Assembly (NCBI RefSeq): GCF_004022265.1
Contig: NZ_SAVB01000018.1
Span: 1-64,000, forward strand
Source of the DNA: Paenirhodobacter ferrireducens
GTDB taxonomy: Bacteria; Pseudomonadota; Alphaproteobacteria; Rhodobacterales; Rhodobacteraceae
Direction of reading: 5' to 3'
Length of the DNA: 64,000 bases
Below, one piece after another: positions 39,101 through 48,896 of the stretch. The translations under genes were made by a program, and so were the position numbers. The notes under the pieces are model-generated. The model had not been told where the DNA came from. It searched no databases and saw nothing but the letters and a program-made list of their open reading frames with translations. Within the stretch, counting starts at the first letter, position 1, and every line of letters starts with the position of its first letter.

Positions 39101-39766
39101 TCAGCCCGCCCGTGGCCCATAATCCCGCGCGCCGAAGATCGCCGAGCCGACGCGCACATGCGTTGCCCCGGCGGCGATCGCCGCCTCGAAATCGGAACTC
39201 ATCCCCATCGACAGCCCGGTCAGCCCGTTGCGCGCCGCCATCGCGGCGAGCGCGGCGAAATGCGGCGCCGGGTCCTCGCCCTCGGGCGGGATGCACATCA
39301 GCCCGACGACCGGCAGATCCATGCCCCGCGCCTCGGCCACGAAGGCATCGACGCCCTCGGGCAGCACCCCCGCCTTCTGCGGCTCACTTCCGGTGTTCAC
39401 CTGGATGAAAAGCTCGGGGCTCGCGCCCCGCGCCTGCGCCAGATGAGCCAGCTTCGTCGCCAGCGACGGCCGGTCGAGGGTGTGGATCGCCTCGAAAAGC
39501 TCGACCGCGATCTTTGCCTTGTTGCTCTGCAACGGGCCGATCATGTGCACCGCAACGCCCGGAAAACCCGCGCGCCAGGCCGGCCACTTGCCCTGCGCTT
39601 CCTGCACGTAATTCTCGCCGAAAAGCCGGTGGCCGGCGCGCAGCACCGCCTCGACCCGTTCGGCCGGCTGCACCTTCGACACCGCGATCAGCTGCACCGA
39701 ACCGGCAGCCCGGCCCGCAGCCGCCTCTGCCGCGGCGACGCGGCGGGTGATTTCCTCAAGTCCCAT
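39101..39766 (-). CDS. YggS/PROSC family PLP homeostasis protein
   Basis: 221-residue PLP-binding barrel protein without racemase activity, involved in vitamin B6 and amino-acid homeostasis. The PLP lysine lies in LIAVSKVQPAE near 35. Other family blocks are GENYVQEAQGKW, HMIGPLQSNKAK (usually HFIGHLQxNK), GLMCIPP, LSMGMSSDFEAAI and VRVGSAIFG. ATG 39766 is chosen because CGATGGAGGATGCC stands right before it; an ATG 12 bp upstream is the alternative. Confidence 0.93.
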   Translation of the reverse strand: MGLEEITRRVAAAEAAAGRAAGSVQLIAVSKVQPAERVEAVLRAGHRLFGENYVQEAQGKWPAWRAGFPGVAVHMIGPLQSNKAKIAVELFEAIHTLDRPSLATKLAHLAQARGASPELFIQVNTGSEPQKAGVLPEGVDAFVAEARGMDLPVVGLMCIPPEGEDPAPHFAALAAMAARNGLTGLSMGMSSDFEAAIAAGATHVRVGSAIFGARDYGPRAG

Positions 39767-39804
39767 GGCATCCTCCATCGCGCCCCAGAAACCACGCGAT
39801 GGCG

Positions 39805-39840
39805 CAAAAGAAAAGAGCGGGCCCAAGGCCCGCTCTTTCC
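39805..39840 (-). terminator. Porin gene terminator
   Basis: Stem GAGCGGGCC / GGCCCGCTC (39815-39823 and 39827-39835) with a CAA loop, followed on the minus strand by TTTTCTTTT. It begins 19 bp past the porin stop. Confidence 0.9.
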
Positions 39841-39858
39841 CGATCAGGTTCTGAAGAA

Positions 39859-40866
39859 TCAGAACTTGAACTTCACGCCGAGGTCGGCGGTGACGTTCGA
39901 GCCGTCCAGATCCGAGTCCGAGATGCCGCCGGCGACCGAGGCACCACCGCCCAGATCGTAGGAAGCACCGAGGCCCCACCAGGTCGCGCTGTCGGTGCCG
40001 GTGTCGGCAACGGCGTCGTCGATGAACTCGACCTTCTGCACGTAGCCCATGACGGTGGTGGCGCCGAAGACCGACGACACGCCGAGGCCGTAGGCCTGGT
40101 CAACCGGGTTGCCGTCGTCGCCGGCCGCGTAGTAGGCCTTCACCGAGGTGTCGCCGAAGGTCGCGACGCCGGCCAGCTCGAGCTGGGTGGCTTTGTCGTG
40201 GCCGTACTTGGTCACACCGCTCTTGAAGTCGAGGACTTCATAGCCCAGACCCACGGTGTAGTTCTGGAAGGTGTAGGCCGCGGCGATCGCGTATTCCTGA
40301 TCCGAGTCGTTGGCGATGTTATAGGCGTTCGAACCGGTCGCTTCCTTGCCGTCCGACAGCGACGCGGCGACCGAGAAGGCGCCAGCCGAGTAGGTGTACA
40401 GCAGGACCGGGTTGTTCGCCGAGGTGGTGGCGCCCGAGTCACCGGTCAGGTAGGGGATGTCGTTTTCGAGCAGGCCCTGGCCGTTCAGCTTGGCGAAGCC
40501 GGTGTAGTCGCCTTCACCCGCGGTCAGGTCTTCGTAGCCGACTTCCGGCAGGTCGCCGAACAGGGCTTCCGGAGCCGAGACGACGTCGCCCATTTCGATC
40601 TTGCCGAAGGCGCCCGAGATGTAGACCGAACCGGCCGAACCGTTTTCAGCAGCGCCCGACTCGTGAGCCTTGAACGAGCCACCGAATTCGAGGCCGCCAT
40701 CGGTCTGACCCGAGAGCGTGAACACCACGCGGGCGCGGCTCGAGAAGTTCCAGTCGTCGCCGTTGTAGACGACGCCCATGCGGCCGTCGCCCGAGAGCGA
40801 CACTTCAGCAGCGGCGAAGCCGGCCGAGAAGACCAGGGCGGTCGTCGCGAAGAGAACCTTTTTCAT
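39859..40866 (-). CDS. Outer-membrane porin (Rhodobacter type)
   Basis: 335 residues with a signal peptide (MKKVLFATTALVFSAGFAAA). The mature protein is a 16-strand general porin: it starts EVSLSGDGRMGVVYNGDDWNFSSRARVVFTLSG and ends with a beta-strand and terminal phenylalanine (DLGVKFKF). FGKIEMGDV and NDIPYLTGD match Rhodobacter porins as I recall them, including the acidic constriction loop. Codon choice is biased to C/G third positions as in highly expressed genes. GAGGG lies upstream of the start. Confidence 0.95.
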   Translation of the reverse strand: MKKVLFATTALVFSAGFAAAEVSLSGDGRMGVVYNGDDWNFSSRARVVFTLSGQTDGGLEFGGSFKAHESGAAENGSAGSVYISGAFGKIEMGDVVSAPEALFGDLPEVGYEDLTAGEGDYTGFAKLNGQGLLENDIPYLTGDSGATTSANNPVLLYTYSAGAFSVAASLSDGKEATGSNAYNIANDSDQEYAIAAAYTFQNYTVGLGYEVLDFKSGVTKYGHDKATQLELAGVATFGDTSVKAYYAAGDDGNPVDQAYGLGVSSVFGATTVMGYVQKVEFIDDAVADTGTDSATWWGLGASYDLGGGASVAGGISDSDLDGSNVTADLGVKFKF

Positions 40867-41195
40867 CGTTTTCCCTCATTGTCTCTAAGGTAAACCCCAA
40901 CTCAGGGAAATCCGAATTGGGTATGGCTGCTTTTTCCCTCCCGCCGCCCCTCATTGCAATGAAAACGACTGGCGCCGGGGCATTGCCGCGGGGCGTGGTG
41001 CACTCTTGCCACAGTCCGGCCAACCCCTTGCGCGCGGAGGCCCGCACACGCCCCGCACACGCCCACGTGAAAGCGGCAAGCCGCCGGAAGCGCGGCGCAA
41101 GGGCGCCTCCTGCCGGGAAAATCCTTGTCGCCCCGCGGGGCTTGGGCTAGAGACGGTCAAGGCCAACAGCTCGAAGCTCACGGGGACTGCATCCG
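40867..41195. other. 329-bp intergenic region between divergent porin and DUF3576 genes
   Basis: No coding frame is convincing. The left part is the leader of the strongly expressed porin gene, with a purine-rich ribosome site, but I find no clear -35/-10 pair. The right part carries a promoter candidate for DUF3576. The inverted sequences CCCAACTCAGGGAAATCCGAATTGGG (partly self-complementary) and CATTGCAATG are visible near the porin side. Confidence 0.5.
41125..41153 (+). promoter_or_regulatory. Candidate promoter of the DUF3576-leuS operon
   Basis: TTGTCG, 17 bases containing a CCCCGCGGGG palindrome, then TAGAGA, 42 bp upstream of the ATG at 41196. Confidence 0.45.
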
Positions 41196-41744
41196 ATGAA
41201 AATCCGACACATCCTGCGCGCCGGGACCATTGCAGGTGTCACCCTCACGCTCGTGGGCTGCGGCGGCATTTCCAGCGGCAATCTTTTCGGCGGCGGCTCG
41301 AAAAAGGCGGCGCAGACCGAAGCCACCGGGCCGATGCCGGACCCGACCCAGGTCTCGCATTTGAGCGGCACCAACAACGACTGGGAATATCGCCAGAAAT
41401 CCTCGACGGTGTGGGATCTGTTCTCGAACAGCGACGACCCGAACGTGAAGCTCGAGGTCAACAAGTACATCTGGAATGCGACGCTCGACGTGCTCGATTT
41501 CCTGCCGATCCAGACCGTCGACCCGTTCTCGGGGCTGATCGTCACCGGCTATGGCACGCCCCCGGGCGGCGGCCGCGCCTATCGCGCCACGGTGCACATC
41601 ACCGATCCGGCGCTTGACGCGCGCAGCCTCAAGGTCTCGCTCGAAAGCAAGGGCGGCGCGGTCTCGCCCGATACCGTGCGCGCCGTCGAGGATGCGATTC
41701 TCACCCGCGCCCGGCAGCTGCGGATCGCCGATTCGAAGCTCTGA
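41196..41744 (+). CDS. DUF3576 lipoprotein
   Basis: 182 residues. The signal peptide ends in lipobox LTLVGC, so it is a membrane-anchored lipoprotein. The DUF3576 body has NKYIWNATLDVLDFLPIQTVDPFSGLIVTGYGTPPGG (89-125). It lies directly upstream of leuS, the usual context in alphaproteobacteria. The function is unknown; an envelope role is inferred from the neighbouring lptE. Confidence 0.9.
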   Translation: MKIRHILRAGTIAGVTLTLVGCGGISSGNLFGGGSKKAAQTEATGPMPDPTQVSHLSGTNNDWEYRQKSSTVWDLFSNSDDPNVKLEVNKYIWNATLDVLDFLPIQTVDPFSGLIVTGYGTPPGGGRAYRATVHITDPALDARSLKVSLESKGGAVSPDTVRAVEDAILTRARQLRIADSKL

Positions 41745-41850
41745 GCCCGGCCGGGCGGGGAATTTTGCCCCCGCCCGCCGGCTCGTCTCTGGACCTCGTG
41801 CCCTGCCACGGTGTAGCAAGCGCCTCGCAGACTTCGTTTGAGGGGCCGAG

Positions 41851-44418
41851 ATGACGCGCTACGCACCCGCCGAGACCGAGAAGAAATGGCAAGCCGCCTG
41901 GGATGACGCCGGCGTCTTCACCGCGAAACGCGACCCGGCCAGACCGAAATATTACGTGCTCGAGATGTTCCCCTATCCGTCGGGGCGCATCCACATGGGC
42001 CATGTGCGCAACTACACGATGGGCGACGTCGTGGCGCGCTACAAGATGAGCTGCGGCTATTCCGTGCTGCACCCGATGGGCTGGGACGCCTTCGGGATGC
42101 CGGCCGAGAACGCGGCGATGGAGCGCGGCGGCCACCCGAAGGACTGGACCTACGGCAATATCGCCGACATGCGCGGGCAGATGAAACCGCTCGGCCTGTC
42201 GATCGACTGGAGCCGCGAATTCGCCACCTGCGACCCCGAATATTACGGCCAGCAGCAGGCGATGTTCATCGACATGCTCGAGGCGGGCCTTGTCTATCGC
42301 AAGAACGCGGTGGTGAACTGGGACCCGGTCGACATGACGGTTCTGGCGAACGAGCAGGTGATCGACGGCAAGGGCTGGCGCTCGGGCGCGGCGGTCGAGC
42401 GCAAGGAACTCACCCAGTGGTTCTTCCGGATCTCGGATTTCGCCGGCGAGCTGCTCGATGCGCTCGACGGTCTCGAGCACTGGCCCGAGAAGGTGCGCCT
42501 GATGCAGGCGAACTGGATCGGCCGCTCGCGCGGGCTGCAATTCGCCTTCTCGACGATCGACGCGCCCGAGGGCTTCGACCGCATCGAGTGCTATACCACC
42601 CGCCCCGACACGCTGATGGGGGCAAGTTTCTGCGCGATCTCGCCCGACCATCCGCTGGCCAAGCATCTCGAGCGGCACAACCCCGAGATGGCGAAGTTCA
42701 TCGCCGAGGCGCGCCGCGGCGGCACCACCGAGGAAGCGATCGAGACCGGCGAGAAGCTGGGCATCGACACCGGCATCCGGGTGCGCCACCCGCTGGACGA
42801 GGCCTGGGAACTGCCGGTCTGGATCGCGAACTTCATCCTGATGGATTACGGCACCGGCGCGATCTTCGGTTGCCCGGCGCATGACGCGCGCGACTTCGAA
42901 TTCGCCACCAAATACGGCCTGCCGATCCATTCGGTGTTCCGCCCGGTGGCCGACGAGGCGGCCGAGGCCGATCTGCCGCCCACCGAGGAATTCGTTCCGC
43001 TGAAATCGGAAAAGGTGCGCTATATCCGCGGCTTCTCGGGCGAAGAGGTGCAGACCGGCGAGGACGCCGTCGCCGCCGCGATTGCCTTCTGCGAGGCGAA
43101 CGGCATCGGCCGCGGCGTGACCAACTACCGCCTGCGCGACTGGGGCCTGAGCCGCCAGCGCTATTGGGGCTGCCCGATTCCGGTGGTGCATTGCCCCGAT
43201 TGCGGCGTGGTGCCCGAGAAAAAGGAAAACCTGCCGGTCCGCCTGCCCGACGACGTCACCTTCGACAAGCCCGGCAACCCGCTCGACCGCCACCCGACCT
43301 GGCGCGACTGCGCCTGCCCGAAATGCGGCGGCAAGGCCCGGCGCGAGACCGACACGATGGACACCTTCGTCGATTCGTCGTGGTATTACGCGCGCTTCAC
43401 CAACCCGCATGCGACGACGCCGACGGTGGCCGAGGACGCCGATTACTGGATGAACGTCGACCAGTATATCGGCGGCATCGAGCACGCGATTCTGCATCTG
43501 CTCTATTCGCGCTTCTTCGCCCGGGCGATGCACCGCACCGGCCACCTGCCGGCGAAGGCGATCGAGCCGTTCAGCGCGCTGTTCACCCAGGGCATGGTGA
43601 CGCACGAGATCTACATGACCCGCGATTCGGCGGGCCGCCCGGTCTATCACCTGCCCGAGGACATCGACCGCGAAGCGGGCACGGTGAAGGCCACCGGCGA
43701 GAAGCTCGAGATCATCCCCTCGGCGAAGATGTCGAAATCGAAGAAGAACGTCGTCGACCCGATGAACATCATCGCCTCCTTCGGCGCCGACACCGCGCGT
43801 TTCTTCGTGATGTCGGACAGCCCGCCCGAGCGCGACGTGGAATGGACCGCGGCCGGTGCCGAGGCGACGTCGAAGTTCCTCGCACGCGTCTGGCGCATCG
43901 CCGACGAGATCGCACAGGGCACGGGCGGTGACGGCGGGGCCGAGGACGAGGCGTTGCTCAAGGCCGTGCACAAGGCGATCGACGAGGTCACCCGCTCGAT
44001 CGACGGCTTCGCCTTCAACAAGGCGGTGGCGGCGATCTATGGCCTGACCAACACGCTGTCGAAATCGGCCGCCTCGAACGGCGCGAAGCGCGACGCGATG
44101 AAGCTGATGGCGCAGATCATGGCGCCGATGGTGCCGCATCTGGCCGAGGACGTCTGGTCGATGCTGGGCGGCGCGGGCTTTGTCGTGCAGGCCGGCTGGC
44201 CGAAGGCCGATCCGGCGCTGCTGGCCGAGGACAGCGTGACCCTGCCCATTCAGATCAACGGCAAACGCCGCGGCGAGATCACCGTGCCCAAGGACATGCC
44301 GAAGGACGAGGTTGAAAAGCGCGTGCTGGCGGACGAGACTGTGCTCAAGGTGCTGGCCGGCGGCCAGCCGAAGAAGCTCATCGTCGTGCCGGGGCGCATC
44401 GTCAATGTCGTCATCTGA
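41851..44418 (+). CDS. leuS: Leucyl-tRNA synthetase
   Basis: 855-residue class Ia synthetase that charges tRNA-Leu. HMGH is at 48-51 and KMSKS at 626-630. The CP1 editing domain (about 225-420) with [12 protein letters not shown] is present. A zinc-type insert ([17 protein letters not shown], later CACPKCGG) is visible. It is followed by lptE, which begins 14 bp inside the leuS 3' end. Confidence 0.98.
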   Translation: MTRYAPAETEKKWQAAWDDAGVFTAKRDPARPKYYVLEMFPYPSGRIHMGHVRNYTMGDVVARYKMSCGYSVLHPMGWDAFGMPAENAAMERGGHPKDWTYGNIADMRGQMKPLGLSIDWSREFATCDPEYYGQQQAMFIDMLEAGLVYRKNAVVNWDPVDMTVLANEQVIDGKGWRSGAAVERKELTQWFFRISDFAGELLDALDGLEHWPEKVRLMQANWIGRSRGLQFAFSTIDAPEGFDRIECYTTRPDTLMGASFCAISPDHPLAKHLERHNPEMAKFIAEARRGGTTEEAIETGEKLGIDTGIRVRHPLDEAWELPVWIANFILMDYGTGAIFGCPAHDARDFEFATKYGLPIHSVFRPVADEAAEADLPPTEEFVPLKSEKVRYIRGFSGEEVQTGEDAVAAAIAFCEANGIGRGVTNYRLRDWGLSRQRYWGCPIPVVHCPDCGVVPEKKENLPVRLPDDVTFDKPGNPLDRHPTWRDCACPKCGGKARRETDTMDTFVDSSWYYARFTNPHATTPTVAEDADYWMNVDQYIGGIEHAILHLLYSRFFARAMHRTGHLPAKAIEPFSALFTQGMVTHEIYMTRDSAGRPVYHLPEDIDREAGTVKATGEKLEIIPSAKMSKSKKNVVDPMNIIASFGADTARFFVMSDSPPERDVEWTAAGAEATSKFLARVWRIADEIAQGTGGDGGAEDEALLKAVHKAIDEVTRSIDGFAFNKAVAAIYGLTNTLSKSAASNGAKRDAMKLMAQIMAPMVPHLAEDVWSMLGGAGFVVQAGWPKADPALLAEDSVTLPIQINGKRRGEITVPKDMPKDEVEKRVLADETVLKVLAGGQPKKLIVVPGRIVNVVI

Positions 44419-44896
44419 TCGCAGAACCTTCCTGCTTCTTGCTGCCGCGGCCCTTGCGGGCTGCGGCTTCACCCCGGCCTATGGCCCGCAGGGCGGCGGC
44501 ACCAGACTGCTTGGTGCGGTGCAGACTGATTCGCCCGCCACCCGCGACGATTTCGCCCTGACCCGGCGGCTGAGCGAACGGCTCGGCCCGCTGGAAACCG
44601 CACATTACCGGCTTGCCTACACGGTCACGACCGAGGCGCTCGGCCAGGCGATCACACCCTCGAACGCGACCACGCGCTATTCGCTCGCCGGCAAGGTCGA
44701 TTACACGCTGCACGACATCGGCACCGATGCTGTGCTGCTGACCGGCAAGGTTGCCTCCTTCACCTCCTGGTCGGCGACCGGCACGGTGGTGGCGACCGAT
44801 GCCGCCGAGGAGGACGCGCACCGCCGGCTGATGTCGATGCTTGCCGACCAGATCGTCACCCGGCTGCTCGCGCAGGCGGGCTCGCTGCCGCAATGA
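44405..44896 (+). CDS. lptE: LPS-assembly lipoprotein LptE
   Basis: 163 residues. [20 protein letters not shown] gives a signal peptide with a lipobox. The body is short and beta/alpha like LptE, which plugs LptD and delivers LPS to the outer leaflet. [10 protein letters not shown] right after the lipid cysteine is typical of alphaproteobacterial LptE, and the context leuS - lptE - holA is classical. It overlaps leuS by 14 bp and holA by 4 bp. Confidence 0.9.
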   Translation: MSSSDRRTFLLLAAAALAGCGFTPAYGPQGGGTRLLGAVQTDSPATRDDFALTRRLSERLGPLETAHYRLAYTVTTEALGQAITPSNATTRYSLAGKVDYTLHDIGTDAVLLTGKVASFTSWSATGTVVATDAAEEDAHRRLMSMLADQIVTRLLAQAGSLPQ

Positions 44897-45915
44897 AGCT
44901 CGCGGGCGTCGCCGCGGTCCGCTTTTTCGCGAAGCCCGATCCGGCGCGCACGGGGCTGCTGATCTACGGCGCCGACGCGATGCGCGTGGCGCTGCGCCGG
45001 CAGGAGGTGATCGCCGCCCTCGTCGGCCCCGAGGGCGAGGCCGAGATGCGCCTCACCCGGATCCCCGCCGCCGAACTGCGCAAGGACGGCGCGGCGCTGA
45101 TCGACGCGGTGAAGGCGGTGGGCTTCTTCCCCGGCCCGCGCGTCGTCTTCGTCGAGGATGCGACCGACACCCTTGCCCCCACCGTCTCGGCCGCGCTCAA
45201 GGACTGGCGCGAGGGCGATGCGCAGATCATCGTCACCGCGGGATCGCTCACCGCGAAATCGGCTCTGCGCAAGCTCTTCGAGCCGCATCCGAATGCCGTC
45301 GCCATCGGCATCTACGACGATCCCCCGACCCGCGAGGAGATCGAGGAGATCCTGCACCGCGCCGGGCTGCGCCACATCGACCAGGCGGCGATGACCGACC
45401 TTCTGGCGCTGGCCAAGGCGCTCGATCCCGGCGACTTCCGCCAGACCGTCGAGAAGATCGCGCTCTACAAATACGGCGATTCGGCGCCGCTGACTCCGGC
45501 CGAGATCGCCGCCTGCGCCCCCGCCACGGTCGAGGCCGAGGTCGACGACGTGCTGAACATCGTCGCCGAGGGCCGGCCGCAGGAGCTTGGCCCGATGATG
45601 CGCCGGATCGAGGGGCAGGGCGTGCTGCCGGTGACGCTGGCGATCATGGCGCTGCGCCATTTCCGCACCCTGCACGCCGCGGCCTCGGACCCGGGCGGGC
45701 CCGGCGCCGGCATCGGCCGGGTGCGCCCGCCGGTCTTCGGCCCGCGCCGCGACCGGATGCAGGCGCAGGCCAGCCGCTGGGGCATGTTCCGCCTCGAGGA
45801 GGCGCTGAAGCTGCTGATCGAGACCGATCTCACCCTGCGCTCGGCCTCGAAGGCGCCGCAGATGGCGGTGATGGAACGCGCGCTGTTGCGCCTGTCGATG
45901 CTGGCGCGGCACTGA
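44893..45915 (+). CDS. holA: DNA polymerase III delta subunit
   Basis: 340-residue clamp-loader wrench that opens the beta clamp. The N-terminal AAA+-like domain has LLIYGADAMRVALRRQEVI, VVFVEDATDTL and IIVTAGSLTAKSALRKLFE. The C-terminal collar region has LALAKALDPGDFRQTVEKIALY. No functional Walker A is seen, as normal for delta. It starts ATGA with lptE and ends TGATG with the flavoprotein gene. Confidence 0.93.
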   Translation: MKLAGVAAVRFFAKPDPARTGLLIYGADAMRVALRRQEVIAALVGPEGEAEMRLTRIPAAELRKDGAALIDAVKAVGFFPGPRVVFVEDATDTLAPTVSAALKDWREGDAQIIVTAGSLTAKSALRKLFEPHPNAVAIGIYDDPPTREEIEEILHRAGLRHIDQAAMTDLLALAKALDPGDFRQTVEKIALYKYGDSAPLTPAEIAACAPATVEAEVDDVLNIVAEGRPQELGPMMRRIEGQGVLPVTLAIMALRHFRTLHAAASDPGGPGAGIGRVRPPVFGPRRDRMQAQASRWGMFRLEEALKLLIETDLTLRSASKAPQMAVMERALLRLSMLARH

Positions 45916-47087
45916 TGGCGCGGGCGCTGGTCATCGGTGGCGGGCCGGCCGGGCTGATGGCCGCGGAGGAGCTCGCGCGCGCCGGCCATTCGGTGCTGCT
46001 GGCCGAGGCGAAGCCGACGCTCGCGCGCAAGTTCCTGATGGCAGGGAAGTCGGGTCTGAACCTGACCAGAGACGAGCCGCTTGACCGGTTCCTGACCGCC
46101 TATTCGCCCGACTGGGTGCGGCCGCTGATCGCCGATTTCGGCCCGGCGGCGGTGACGGCCTTTGCCCGCGGGCTGGGGATCGCGCTGTTCACCGGCACCA
46201 CCGGGCGGGTGTTCCCGACCGGGATGAAGGCCTCGCCGATGCTGCGCGCCTGGATCGCGCGGCTGACCGGCATGGGGGTCGAGATCCGCACCCGCTGGCA
46301 CTGGCAGGGCTTCGACGGAGACGCCTTCGTCTTCGACACGCCCGAGGGCAGGGCTACGCTGCGCCCCGAGGTCACGGTTCTGGCGCTTGGCGGGGCAAGC
46401 TGGCCCCGGCTTGGCTCGGATGCCGCCTGGGTGCCCTGGCTGGCCGCACGCGGGGTCGAGATCTCCCCCTTCCGCCCGGCGAACATGGGGCTGATGGTCG
46501 CCTGGTCGGTGCATATGGTGCCCTTCCTCGGCCAGCCGGTGAAGGGCGCGGCGCTGGTCATCCCCGGCGCCCGCTCGCGCGGCGAATTCGTGCTGTCGGC
46601 CCGCGGCATCGAGGGCGGCGGGGTCTATGCCATCGCCGCCGCGGTGCGCGAGGGGGCGCCGCTGACGCTCGACCTCGTGCCCGATGGCGATGCCGAGACG
46701 CTCGCCCGCCGCATCGCCCATGTCAGCCCAAAGGAAAGCGCGTCGAACCGACTGCGCAAGGCGCTGCGGCTTGACCCGGTGAAACTCGCGCTGCTGAACG
46801 AATGGGGCCGGCCGCTGCCCTCGGACCCGATCGCGCTCGCACAGCGGGTGAAGGCGCTGCCGGTGCGGCACGCGGGGCCCCGGCCACTGGCCGAGGCGAT
46901 CTCGTCCGCCGGCGGCATCACCCGCGGGGCGCTTGGCGAAGGGCTGGAGCTGACTGCCCTGCCCGGCGTCTTCGCCGCGGGCGAGATGCTCGACTGGGAG
47001 GCACCAACCGGGGGCTATCTGCTCACCGGCTGCCTTGCCACCGGGCGGGTCGCCGGGCGCGCGGCGGCACGGCGGCTGGGGCGTTAA
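45915..47087 (+). CDS. HI0933/TIGR03862-family flavoprotein
   Basis: 390-residue FAD protein. The N-terminal dinucleotide fold is ALVIGGGPAGLMAAEELARAGH, then FLMAGKSGLNLTRDE and TGTTGRVFPTGMKASPMLRAW. VLALGGASWPRLGSD and the C-terminal AGEMLDWEAPTGGYLLTGCLATGRVAG match the BaiN/HI0933 group. The reaction is unknown. Its ATG overlaps the holA stop by one base (TGATG). Its stop overlaps the convergent dipeptidase stop by 4 bp inside a palindrome. Confidence 0.9.
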   Translation: MARALVIGGGPAGLMAAEELARAGHSVLLAEAKPTLARKFLMAGKSGLNLTRDEPLDRFLTAYSPDWVRPLIADFGPAAVTAFARGLGIALFTGTTGRVFPTGMKASPMLRAWIARLTGMGVEIRTRWHWQGFDGDAFVFDTPEGRATLRPEVTVLALGGASWPRLGSDAAWVPWLAARGVEISPFRPANMGLMVAWSVHMVPFLGQPVKGAALVIPGARSRGEFVLSARGIEGGGVYAIAAAVREGAPLTLDLVPDGDAETLARRIAHVSPKESASNRLRKALRLDPVKLALLNEWGRPLPSDPIALAQRVKALPVRHAGPRPLAEAISSAGGITRGALGEGLELTALPGVFAAGEMLDWEAPTGGYLLTGCLATGRVAGRAAARRLGR

Positions 47088-47094
47088 ACGCCCC
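47078..47094. other. Palindrome holding two convergent stop codons
   Basis: GGGGCGTT-A-AACGCCCC is a perfect 17-bp inverted repeat. Its centre TTAA provides TAA stops for both the plus-strand flavoprotein and the minus-strand dipeptidase. Both mRNAs end in the same hairpin; there is no T run. Confidence 0.7.
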
Positions 47095-48136
47095 AGGTCC
47101 GTTCGAGCACCGCCAGCCAGTTGCGGAAGGCAAGCTTCTCGACCAGCGCCGCGCCGAAGCCATGGTCGCGCAGCGCCGCCAGCAGCCGCGGCAGCCCCGC
47201 GACATCGCCCAGATCCGCCGGCACCGTCGCCCCGTCGAAATCGGAGCCGAGCCCGACCCGGTCCTCGCCCAGAATGCCGATCAGATGATCGAGATGGCGC
47301 AACACCGGATCCCAGCCGGTGAAGGTCTCGCCCACGCCATCGGGGCGCAGGAAGCCCACGGCATAGTTCAGCCCGACCATGCCGTCGCTGTCACGGATCA
47401 CCGCAAGCTGGCGGTCGGTCAGGTTGCGGCTGTGCGGCGACACCGCATGGGCGTTCGAATGGGTGGCAACAAGCGGCGCATCGGACATCGCCGCGATATC
47501 GTCGAAGCCCTTCTCGTTCAGATGGCTGAGGTCGAGCATGATCTTCAGCGCATTGCATTCGCGCACCAGCCGCTTGCCCGCCTCGGTCAGGCCGTCGCCG
47601 GTATCGGGCGAGGACGGATAGGCAAAGGGCACGCCATGGCCGAAAGCCGTGGGCCGCGACCAGACCGGACCGAGCGAGCGCAGCCCCGCCGCGTGCCAGA
47701 CATGCAGCGCATCGAGGTCGGGCAGGATCGCCTCGGCCCCCTCCATGTGCAGCACCGCGGCGATCTTGCCCGCCGCCATCGCGGCGCGGATCTCGGCCAC
47801 GCTGCGACAGATTGCAAGCGTGCCAGTGCGCTCCATCCACAGCAGATGCCCGATCTCGGCCACCGCGACCTCGAGCGCGTCGGTGTAAGGCACAGGCTCT
47901 GGCAGCGGCACGGCATAGGGCGGGTTGCGCAGCATCGCGTCGAAATCGGGGGCATCATGCGGCACGGGCGAGGGCACGTAGACCGCGAAGAAGCCGCCCG
48001 CAAACCCGCCTGCGCGCATCCGCGGCAGATCGAGATGCCCCTCGCCCGTGCCCTCGAGCCACAGCGCCGCGCGCCGCGCGGGCTCGCGCAGCAGGCGCAT
48101 CAGAAAATCGTTGTGCCCGTCAAAAACCGGAATCAT
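47084..48136 (-). CDS. M19 family membrane-type dipeptidase
   Basis: 350-residue zinc dipeptidase fold. Metal-binding motifs are DGHNDFL at the N-terminus, HMEGAEAI near 132, HSNAHAVSPHSRNLTD near 225 and GLGSDFDG near 285. It hydrolyses dipeptides, including D-containing ones in some members. No signal peptide is present, so it is cytoplasmic. It is followed at 11 bp upstream on the same strand by the GST gene, so an operon is likely. Confidence 0.93.
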   Translation of the reverse strand: MIPVFDGHNDFLMRLLREPARRAALWLEGTGEGHLDLPRMRAGGFAGGFFAVYVPSPVPHDAPDFDAMLRNPPYAVPLPEPVPYTDALEVAVAEIGHLLWMERTGTLAICRSVAEIRAAMAAGKIAAVLHMEGAEAILPDLDALHVWHAAGLRSLGPVWSRPTAFGHGVPFAYPSSPDTGDGLTEAGKRLVRECNALKIMLDLSHLNEKGFDDIAAMSDAPLVATHSNAHAVSPHSRNLTDRQLAVIRDSDGMVGLNYAVGFLRPDGVGETFTGWDPVLRHLDHLIGILGEDRVGLGSDFDGATVPADLGDVAGLPRLLAALRDHGFGAALVEKLAFRNWLAVLERTWGV

Positions 48137-48147
48137 CGCCCTCTCCG

Positions 48148-48747
48148 TCAGTCCTGAGCCTCATGCGCCGCGGCCCGCCCCCAGGCCGGCCGCGCCCTCA
48201 TCCGTGCCAGATACCCCGTCAGGCGATGCTCGACGATCGGAAACTTCGCGCTCAGCGCCCAGGTCAGGCAATGGGTCAGGATCAGGTCGGGCACCGTCAT
48301 CGCGTCGCCCATGACGAAATCGCCCTCGCCCATGCGGCTGACCAGCACCCGCTGCGAGTGCTCGAACTCCCATCGCAGGGTGTTGCGGATGCCCGACAGG
48401 CGCAACTCCTCGGGCAGGATGTAGCTGTGCCGCGCCGCCATCCACAGCGCCGCATCGAATTCATCAAGCAGGAACTGCGTCAGCCCGTCCTGCCGCGCCC
48501 GCGGCAAGGTGCCGGCCTTGTGGGTCAAGGCGCCGTGGCGGTCGGCGAGATACTGGATGATCGCCGTCGTGTCCGACACCGGCGTGCCGTCGACGATCAG
48601 CACCGTGCCCTTGCCGGCGGGCGCGATCTCGGCCACGCCGTCGGGCTGCGGATGGGCCTTCACATGGTCGTAGGGCTGGCCGAGCTCCTCGAGCATCCAC
48701 AGCACCCGCATCACGCGTGAGCCCGCGGTTCCGATCACCGTATACAT
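48148..48747 (-). CDS. Glutathione S-transferase family protein
   Basis: 199 residues. The thioredoxin-like N-domain has MYTVIGTAGSRVMRVLWMLEELGQPYD and PVSDTTAIIQYLADRHG (the glutathione-binding SxTAI turn at about 62-66). A helical C-domain with GDAMTVPDLILTHCLTWA follows. ATG 48747 has a G-rich ribosome site (GGGGGGC). The upstream frame to 48894 is non-coding and overlaps the divergent MFS promoter region. The substrate is unknown. Confidence 0.92.
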   Translation of the reverse strand: MYTVIGTAGSRVMRVLWMLEELGQPYDHVKAHPQPDGVAEIAPAGKGTVLIVDGTPVSDTTAIIQYLADRHGALTHKAGTLPRARQDGLTQFLLDEFDAALWMAARHSYILPEELRLSGIRNTLRWEFEHSQRVLVSRMGEGDFVMGDAMTVPDLILTHCLTWALSAKFPIVEHRLTGYLARMRARPAWGRAAAHEAQD

Positions 48748-48896
48748 GTCGCCCCCCTTTCGCGCGCATTGGGCCATGCGACGCGGGCAGGTGCAAGCGG
48801 CATTGTCTCCCGCACAATCGCCCCGTTGACGCAGGCGCGCGGGCATGGCGAAAGTGATCCTCCGCGCGCCGGAAGATGCGCGCAGGGAGACCACAC

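Noticed and set aside
41701-44472. A 923-codon frame on minus, antisense to leuS
   Set aside because: leuS carries HMGH, KMSKS and an editing domain. The antisense frame has none and an odd His/Arg-rich composition.
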